Positions 6,534 to 11,916 of a stretch of DNA of 11,916 nt are shown in pieces. The DNA is taken from NCBI GenBank assembly GCA_001916715.1, contig MNSZ01000058.1, forward strand, positions 40,047 to 51,962. The letters are read 5' to 3'. Positions within the stretch are counted from its first letter, which is position 1. Each line of letters begins with the position of its first letter. Position numbers and translations under genes: made by a program. The stretch comes from Firmicutes bacterium CAG:24053_14 (GTDB lineage Bacteria > Bacillota > Clostridia > Oscillospirales > Oscillospiraceae). The notes beneath the pieces were generated by a model, which saw only the letters and a program-made list of their open reading frames with translations, ran no database searches and had not been told where the DNA came from.

Positions 6534-6607
6534 TGGCAGCGGATGAAGGATTCGAACCCTCACAAACGGAGTCAGAGTCCGGTGTGCTACCATTACACAA
6601 ATCCGCT
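6534..6607 (-). tRNA. tRNA-Gln (anticodon CTG), CCA encoded
   Basis: The cloverleaf folds as follows: acceptor AGCGGAT/ATCCGCT with seven pairs, D stem GTGT/GCAC with loop AATGGTA, and anticodon loop CTCTGAC with anticodon CTG at 6573-6575 (minus strand). The variable loop has four bases, and the T stem GAGGG/CCTTC carries the TTCGAAT loop. Discriminator G and CCA (6534-6536) are encoded. The outermost anticodon-stem pair is a C-U mismatch, which is slightly unusual. It reads the glutamine codon CAG. Its own promoter and terminator make it a single-gene unit. Confidence 0.95.
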
Positions 6608-6620
6608 AAGCGCAGTAGCT

Positions 6621-6648
6621 ATTATACCGTAAAATCGGAATTTGTCAA
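6621..6648 (-). promoter_or_regulatory. consensus promoter of tRNA-Gln
   Basis: The minus strand has TTGACA (6643-6648), a 16-base spacer and TATAAT (6621-6626), both perfect matches, with the start point a few bases before the mature tRNA 5' end. This is typical of stable-RNA promoters. Confidence 0.92.
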
Positions 6649-6670
6649 TACCCATTCCGAAATTTTTGAG

Positions 6671-6701
6671 AAAAAACAGGCGATCTTTTGACCGCCTGTT
6701 T
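6671..6701 (-). terminator. rho-independent terminator of the pyrR-uraA operon
   Basis: Positions 6674-6685 pair with 6690-6701 (one G-U pair, 4-base loop). On the minus strand a T6 run overlaps the end of the stem. It lies about 25 bases after the uraA stop codon. Confidence 0.9.
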
Positions 6702-6726
6702 ATTACATTATTTCGTTATCCGTTTA

Positions 6727-8094
6727 TCAGCGAATGATGAAGTTAACGGAGGTGTCGCCCTGTTCGTCAACGCCGAACTCGTAGTCCTTGCCGGGCAGGA
6801 TCGCGTTTACTGCGATGCCGACGAGGGATGCTACTGCGAGGCCGGAGAGGGATACGATACCGATCTGGATGCTGCCGACGGAGTAGTTGATGCCGATCGC
6901 GAGGACGAGGATGAGTGCTGCGACGATAACGTTGCGGCTGTTGGTGAAGTCGACCTTGTTCTCAACGACGTTGCGGACGCCGACTGCGGAGATCATACCG
7001 TAGAGGATGAGGGATACGCCGCCGATGGTTGCGGTGGGCATTGCGGTGATGAGGGCTGCAAACTTCGGGCAGAAGGAGAATACTATTGCAAAGCATGCTG
7101 CGATGCGGATCACGCGGGGGTCATAGACCTTGCTGAGTGCGAGAACGCCGGTGTTTTCGCCGTAGGTGGTGTTTGCAGGTGCGCCGAAGAGTGCCGCGAG
7201 AGTGGTTGCAAGACCGTCGCCGAGGAGGGTACGGTGCAGGCCGGGGTCAGCAACATAGTTTTTGCCGACGGTGGAGGATATTGCGCATACGTCGCCGATG
7301 TGCTCGACCATGGTTGCAAGAGACAGAGGAACGATGGTGAATACTGCGCTCAGGAGCATGCCGGTGTCAACATTCATGTTGAAGAGGTGGAACACGGTCC
7401 TGTCCCAGTTGATGGGAAGGCCAAGCATATCAGCCGCTGCGACGGACTCAACGGCTTTTGCACGGGATGCCGGGTCAAAGATCATGGAGATGACATACGA
7501 GCCAAGGACACCGAGGAGGATGGGGATGATCTTGGTCATGCCCTTGCCCCAGATGTTGAAGCAGATAACGATGACTATTGCGGAAACGGCGACGAGCCAG
7601 TTTGCGTTGCAGTTAGTGATCGCGGAGGAGGACAGGATCAGGCCGATGGAGATGATGATGGGACCTGTTACTATCGGGGGGAAGAACTTCATAACCTTCT
7701 TTACGCCGAAAGCTTTGAACAGTGCCGACAGGATCACATACATAAGTCCTGCGCAGGCAACGCCGAAGCAAGCGTAGATAAGCAGGTCGTTATTGTATAT
7801 CGGCTGTCCGGCTGCATCTACGCCAACCTGACGGATGGCATTGTAGCCGCCGATGAAAGCAAAGGACGAGCCGAGGAATGCGGGAACCTTGCGCTTGGTG
7901 ATAAAATGGAACAGCAGAGTGCCGAGTCCGGCAAACAGCAGGGTCGTTGCGATGTCAAGTCCCGTAAGGATGGGGACGAGGACGGTCGCGCCGAACATTG
8001 CGAACATGTGCTGGATTCCCAGAACCAGCATTTTGGGAGTGCCAAGGGTGCGTGCGTCGTACACGGGTCCATTAATCACGGTTTTTTCGTTCAT
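6727..8094 (-). CDS. uraA: uracil permease (NCS2/UraA family)
   Basis: The 455-residue membrane transporter has the NCS2 layout. It shows the N-terminal QHMFAMFGATVLVP (28-41), a FLGSSFAFIGG segment (73-83), EHIGD (254-258) and NTTYGENTGV (298-307). Glu254 and Glu303 match the two glutamates that contact uracil and couple protons in E. coli UraA. It imports uracil by proton symport for salvage. It is the second gene of an operon, 59 bases after pyrR, and so under the same attenuator. The ATG at 8094 follows an AGAGAGG about 11 bases upstream. Some related members transport xanthine, but the pyrR partner argues for uracil. Confidence 0.93.
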   Translation of the reverse strand: MNEKTVINGPVYDARTLGTPKMLVLGIQHMFAMFGATVLVPILTGLDIATTLLFAGLGTLLFHFITKRKVPAFLGSSFAFIGGYNAIRQVGVDAAGQPIYNNDLLIYACFGVACAGLMYVILSALFKAFGVKKVMKFFPPIVTGPIIISIGLILSSSAITNCNANWLVAVSAIVIVICFNIWGKGMTKIIPILLGVLGSYVISMIFDPASRAKAVESVAAADMLGLPINWDRTVFHLFNMNVDTGMLLSAVFTIVPLSLATMVEHIGDVCAISSTVGKNYVADPGLHRTLLGDGLATTLAALFGAPANTTYGENTGVLALSKVYDPRVIRIAACFAIVFSFCPKFAALITAMPTATIGGVSLILYGMISAVGVRNVVENKVDFTNSRNVIVAALILVLAIGINYSVGSIQIGIVSLSGLAVASLVGIAVNAILPGKDYEFGVDEQGDTSVNFIIR

Positions 8095-8153
8095 TAGTGA
8101 TTGTACCTCTCTTTGTGTAGTTTTGATTTATATTAAGGGTATTTGCTGACTTA

Positions 8154-8693
8154 TTATTCGATCTCCATAAGATAAACGCCCGTTTCGCCGTCAAACTCCG
8201 GCAGGCGAACCTCAATTAGCTCGGCGCGTGAGGTCGGAACGTTTTTGCCGACGTAATCGGCTCTTATGGGAAGCTCACGGTGGCCGCGATCGACAAGGAC
8301 GGCAAACTGGATGCTGCGCGGACGGCCTGCGGTGAACACGGCCTCGATGGCGGCGCGCGCCGTGCGGCCCGTGTACAGCACGTCATCGACCAGAACGACG
8401 TTTTTATCGTTTACATCCGCGCCGATATCGGCCTTTGTTATGACCGGCTGATCGCTCTCGTGCGTGAGATCGTCGCGGTAAAACCTTATATCCACGCTGC
8501 CGCAGGGAACGGTCGCATCCTCGATCTTCTTTATGTTATCGCGTATGCGCTCGGATATGGGCACTCCCCTTCTGCGGATACCGATCAGAACGACGTCTTC
8601 GACGCCCTTGTTCTTTTCGGTTATCTCGTGGGATATTCTCATAAGTGCGCGGCTCATTGCCGCCTCATCCATAAGTCTTGCCTTGAGCTTCAC
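8154..8693 (-). CDS. pyrR: PyrR: pyrimidine operon RNA-binding attenuator / uracil phosphoribosyltransferase
   Basis: The 179-residue product matches PyrR along its length: LMDEAAMSRALMRISHEI at the N-terminus, YRDDLT (72-77), the PRPP-binding loop VVLVDDVLYTGRT (99-111) and DRGHRELPIRADYVGK (135-150). In the presence of UMP, PyrR binds a hairpin in pyr leaders and favours termination; many members also form UMP from uracil and PRPP. The start is GTG at 8693, with GGGGTGA four bases upstream. The frame stays open back to an ATG at 8849, but that ATG lies upstream of the predicted transcript start and the added residues are not part of the family. Confidence 0.95.
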   Translation of the reverse strand: MKLKARLMDEAAMSRALMRISHEITEKNKGVEDVVLIGIRRRGVPISERIRDNIKKIEDATVPCGSVDIRFYRDDLTHESDQPVITKADIGADVNDKNVVLVDDVLYTGRTARAAIEAVFTAGRPRSIQFAVLVDRGHRELPIRADYVGKNVPTSRAELIEVRLPEFDGETGVYLMEIE

Positions 8694-8747
8694 AATATCA
8701 CCCCGAACAAAAGAAAATCGCCCTGCCGACAAACCGACAAGACGCAC

Positions 8748-8811
8748 AAAAACATGACCCTCCGCGCGGAGAGACACACTATATCTGCGATTTTGCCGGC
8801 TTCTCTGAACC
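8748..8811 (-). promoter_or_regulatory. PyrR-dependent attenuator in the pyrR leader
   Basis: In the minus-strand RNA, GGUU-CAGAGA-AGCC (8798-8811) forms a small hairpin whose hexaloop fits the CNGNGA loop known for PyrR-binding RNA. Downstream, CUCUCC-GCGC-GGAGGG (8758-8773) followed by U5 (8748-8752) can act as a terminator. The competing antiterminator would pair CGG...AGAGA of the first hairpin with UCUCUCCG of the second. This is the standard PyrR logic: PyrR-UMP stabilises the first hairpin, frees the terminator and shuts off pyrR and uraA. The terminator is modest, with four bases between stem and U-run. Confidence 0.65.
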
Positions 8812-8834
8812 GTCTTAAAAATCTTTTCTATGCG

Positions 8835-8863
8835 ATTATACTTGCTCATTCACAATTTTGCAA
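8835..8863 (-). promoter_or_regulatory. promoter of the pyrR-uraA operon
   Basis: TTGCAA (8858-8863), a 17-base spacer and a perfect TATAAT (8835-8840) on the minus strand. The transcript would begin near 8828, giving a leader of about 135 bases that contains the attenuator. Confidence 0.88.
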
Positions 8864-8892
8864 CACCTTTTTTGCATTTCGGTCAATATAAC

Positions 8893-8921
8893 AAAATCCG
8901 GGGCATTTCGCCCCGGATTTT
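8893..8921 (-). terminator. terminator of the metK operon
   Basis: AAAATCCGGGGC (8893-8904) pairs perfectly with GCCCCGGATTTT (8910-8921) around a 5-base loop, four bases after the nitrilase stop codon. The T-run is short (TTTTG), but the stem is long and GC-rich. It separates this operon from the pyrR promoter. Confidence 0.88.
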
Positions 8922-8925
8922 ATGC

Positions 8926-9750
8926 TCATTTAGCCACATTGTATATATCTTCGCGCAGATGCAGGAAGGTCGGAAGCTGGCGGCGGACGGAATCGACCTC
9001 GTTAAGGTCGATATCGCAATAAAGTATCTGTTCCTTTTCGTCGCAGGAGGCTTTGACCATGCCAAAGGGGTCTGCTACCGTCGAGTGCCCCCAGCATTCG
9101 TAATCAAAGCCCTCGTATCTCGCAGCCGACGCTCCGACGAAGAACACCTCGTTATCCATAGCTCTTGCGCGGACGCTCAGCTCCCAGTGTCTCGGACCGG
9201 TGGTCATATTGAACTGCGCAGGGCACAAAATGACCTCGGCTCCCCTTTTGGCCATGGCTCGCGCAAGCTCGGGAAAGCGGATATCAAAGCATATCTCAAC
9301 TCCCATTCTGCCGAATTTCGTATCGAACACCGTGATATCCTCGCCGGGTGCAAAGCTGTTGGACTCTTTAAACCGCACTCCGCCCTCGATATCTACGTCA
9401 AACAGATGTATTTTTCTGTGACGCGCGATCTGCTCTCCGTTTTCGTCAAACACAAAGCAGGTGTTATAAAGCTTATCGCCGCACTTTTCCGGCACAGAGC
9501 CGCCGACAAGTATAACTCCGTTTTCCCTCGCCCAGCGCGACATGGCTTCCCTGCTCTCGCCGTTTTCGCTGTCGGCAAAGGCGTGGAAATACTTTTTTGA
9601 ATACGGACAGCTCCACATTTCCGGCAGAACTACAAGCTCAGCGCCGTTATCGGCGGCCTCGCTTATCATCTTTTCCGCTTTGGCAAACGTCTTTTCCTTA
9701 TCCGTTTCCGTGCGTATCTGCACAACGGCAAGCTTGAATTTCAGTTTCAT
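8926..9750 (-). CDS. carbon-nitrogen hydrolase, omega-amidase (Nit2/MtnU)-like
   Basis: The 274-residue protein has the nitrilase fold with its Glu-Lys-Cys triad: E44 in VLPEMW, K113 in HRKIHLFDVD and C154 in GVEICFDIRFPEL. The context around the Cys and the conserved FNMTTGPRHWELSVRARAMDN (about 180-200) is that of Nit2/omega-amidases, which hydrolyse alpha-ketoglutaramate and similar keto-acid amides. The Bacillus subtilis relative MtnU (YkrU) is assigned to methionine salvage, where it would use the keto-amide left by glutamine-dependent transamination. Membership in an S-box operon supports that assignment here. It starts nine bases after the DUF1643 stop codon with GGTGAGGG next to the ATG. 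Another amide substrate remains possible. Confidence 0.88.
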   Translation of the reverse strand: MKLKFKLAVVQIRTETDKEKTFAKAEKMISEAADNGAELVVLPEMWSCPYSKKYFHAFADSENGESREAMSRWARENGVILVGGSVPEKCGDKLYNTCFVFDENGEQIARHRKIHLFDVDIEGGVRFKESNSFAPGEDITVFDTKFGRMGVEICFDIRFPELARAMAKRGAEVILCPAQFNMTTGPRHWELSVRARAMDNEVFFVGASAARYEGFDYECWGHSTVADPFGMVKASCDEKEQILYCDIDLNEVDSVRRQLPTFLHLREDIYNVAK

Positions 9751-9759
9751 ACCCTCACC

Positions 9760-10379
9760 TCACAGGCAGTTTTCGAGATAGTCGACTATGTCAAATTCCT
9801 CGGTGGAAGCATCCTTGCGCAGATACAGCGGATGGTGCGGATGCCCCTTGACCGAGCGCTTACCGGCACTGTACCACTTTGCGCCGTATTTCCGGCCGAG
9901 AGACACCATGTCGAGAACGCAGTCCTTCAGATACGGGCGCTTTTCGATTATCGTGCCCCATGCCGCCCATACCGACGGCGACACTCCCTCGCCTACATTT
10001 TTTAATATGTATTCAAACGCGCGCATATTCTCGCGGTGCAGCGTTTCGTTGAGCGTCAGGTCCATATCGTCGGGATCTGTCGCCCTCTGGGCATAGACAT
10101 TAAACATTATCCAGCTGTCGTAACCGTTTCCGGCGGCAATGCGCGACACGCTTTTGAGCGTATTGTCAAGATCGTCCGGCGCGGCTGTCGAGGGATTTAT
10201 GCCGATGCAGATGAGCGGATCGTTTCCGCGAGTTCCGAGGATATATCGGTAATCGGTATAGTAATCGGGAACATACAGCCACTTTTCGGCGTCATAGTCC
10301 CCCCTGCCGCCGGACGCTGCAAGCGCATCGTCAAAGCTTACGATATCAAGAAGGCTGCTTTCGCAGGTCGGGACATGCA

Positions 10380-10380
<1 letters not shown>
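9760..10380 (-). CDS. DUF1643 family protein
   Basis: The 206-residue soluble protein has the DUF1643 pattern: CIGINPSTA (58-66), LDNTLKSV (71-78), a GYDSWIMFNVYAQRATDP block (86-103), WAAWGTII (138-145) and GHPHHPLY (179-186). The biochemical function of this family is unknown to me. Conserved Asn, Ser, Asp, Trp and His residues suggest a binding pocket or enzyme. Its ATG overlaps the TAA of metK by one base (TAATG), so its translation is probably coupled to metK, and the nitrilase gene follows by nine bases. Frame breaks in metK could therefore lower its translation. Confidence 0.85.
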
Positions 10381-11535
<1,155 letters not shown>

Positions 11536-11582
11536 TTCTTTTTCCTCCGAAAATTATATTTCCGAACACGCATCAGGCAATT

Positions 11583-11606
11583 AAAAAACTCCGTCGACCG
11601 ACGGAG
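11583..11606 (-). terminator. expression-platform terminator of the SAM riboswitch
   Basis: On the minus strand CTCCGTC-GGTC-GACGGAG is followed by TTTTTT (11583-11588). It lies about 20 bases after the aptamer and before the metK ribosome binding site, as expected for a SAM-on/terminate switch. Confidence 0.92.
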
Positions 11607-11625
11607 CAACAAATTTGGTCATAAG

Positions 11626-11719
11626 CCTCATCTTTCGATAATCACCGCCGGATTTGGCACCTTGCCTTCGCAGGTTGCCGGGCTTCACAGGGCCGTTCCC
11701 TCCACCACTCTTGATAAGG
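11626..11719 (-). promoter_or_regulatory. SAM-I (S-box) riboswitch aptamer of the metK operon
   Basis: The minus strand carries the conserved S-box series: CCTTATC (P1 5' strand, 11713-11719), AAGAGTGGTGGAGGGAAC with the kink-turn, GGCCC, GAAGCCCGGCAACC, GGTGCCAAATCC, then GATGAGG (P1 3' strand, 11626-11632). The seven P1 pairs close, with one G-U pair. Binding of SAM would stabilise P1 and let the downstream terminator form, lowering metK, DUF1643 and nitrilase expression when SAM is plentiful. Confidence 0.97.
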
Positions 11720-11737
11720 TGTTCAGTTTTCGTATGA

Positions 11738-11765
11738 ATTATAGCAGATTGACGCACATTGTCAA
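11738..11765 (-). promoter_or_regulatory. promoter of the metK operon
   Basis: Perfect TTGACA (11760-11765) and TATAAT (11738-11743) on the minus strand, with a 16-base spacer. Transcription would start about 10 bases before the riboswitch P1. Confidence 0.93.
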
Positions 11766-11772
11766 GTAGAAA

Positions 11773-11801
11773 TTGAAAAACTTCCCGATATGCTGTATAC
11801 T
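11773..11801 (+). promoter_or_regulatory. divergent promoter reading to the right edge
   Basis: TTGAAA (11773-11778), a 17-base spacer and TATACT (11796-11801) on the plus strand, back to back with the metK promoter: the two -35 boxes are seven bases apart. The predicted start point is near 11808. Confidence 0.65.
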
Positions 11802-11807
11802 GTGTCT

Positions 11808-11916
11808 AAGCTGACGAGAGTCGAACACGTATCGGTTTTGACGGGCAGATTTCCGCCCATGCCGCGTTAAAGCTCTTGACAATACGTCAGTATTCTCTGC
11901 GAGCTTTGCCTTGCCT
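11808..11916 (+). other. hairpin-rich transcribed segment with no coding sequence, cut by the window edge
   Basis: No ribosome binding site or convincing reading frame follows the promoter. GGGC (11843-11846) can pair with GCCC (11855-11858). AAAGCTC (11869-11875) pairs with GAGCTTT (11901-11907) around an inner stem AATAC-GTCA-GTATT (11881-11894). This could be the 5' part of a small RNA, a structured leader of a gene beyond the edge, or a dispersed repeat. I cannot assign it to a known RNA family. Confidence 0.35.

Noticed and set aside
6129..6600. Minus-strand open frames running through the tRNA and its partial copy
   Set aside because: They translate tRNA and terminator sequence and would begin inside the tRNA; no ribosome binding site is present. 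They are useful only as a sign of the repeated tRNA end.
6688..8097. A 469-codon plus-strand open frame opposite uraA
   Set aside because: Its product is extremely rich in Asp, Glu, Gly and Cys with no family features. It is the shadow of the GC-biased uraA codons, and the minus strand gives a clear NCS2 transporter.
8694..8849. N-terminal extension of PyrR from an ATG at 8849
   Set aside because: The predicted transcript starts near 8828, after that ATG. The added residues lie over the attenuator and are absent from the family, and GTG at 8693 has a good ribosome binding site.

Overview
The window looks like chromosomal DNA of a Gram-positive Clostridia-type anaerobe, plausibly an Oscillospirales gut bacterium. 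The basis is roughly even base composition, AGGAGG-type ribosome binding sites, several TTG/GTG starts, near-consensus sigma-A promoters, a SAM-I (S-box) riboswitch in front of metK, a PyrR-type attenuator in front of pyrR, and an ECF sigma factor paired with an RsgI-like anti-sigma factor. The species is not identifiable from sequence reading alone. Most genes are housekeeping or transport genes. No CRISPR array, insertion sequence or rRNA was seen.

Layout. (1) 1-1577, minus strand: an ECF sigma factor gene overlapping an RsgI-like membrane anti-sigma factor gene that runs off the left edge. Both start with TTG. (2) 1724-4345, plus strand: promoter, cdsA, a YegS/BmrU-type lipid kinase and a YihY/BrkB membrane protein, all concerned with membrane lipid or the envelope. 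(3) 4391-5886, plus: a MATE efflux transporter with its own strong promoter, a nearby palindrome and a strong terminator. (4) 5898-6367, plus: a small two-helix membrane protein with a C-terminal Ada-like metal-binding motif, apparently transcribed without a 5' leader. (5) 6371-6648, minus: tRNA-Gln(CTG) with promoter and terminator, followed by a structured ~100-bp segment and a second exact copy of the tRNA 3' end with its own terminator. (6) 6671-8863, minus: pyrR-uraA operon with promoter, PyrR-binding hairpin and attenuator. (7) 8893-11765, minus: S-box operon of metK, a DUF1643 gene and an omega-amidase-like nitrilase. metK is broken by two frame changes. (8) 11773-11916, plus: a promoter diverging from metK that reads into a hairpin-rich segment with no coding sequence before the right edge.

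How it fits together: pyrR and uraA form a pyrimidine-sensing and uracil-uptake unit. The metK operon is set up for control by SAM, and its amidase fits methionine salvage. The least explained parts are the tRNA 3'-end duplication cassette, the double-broken metK, the predicted leaderless metal-binding membrane protein and the structured segment at the right edge.
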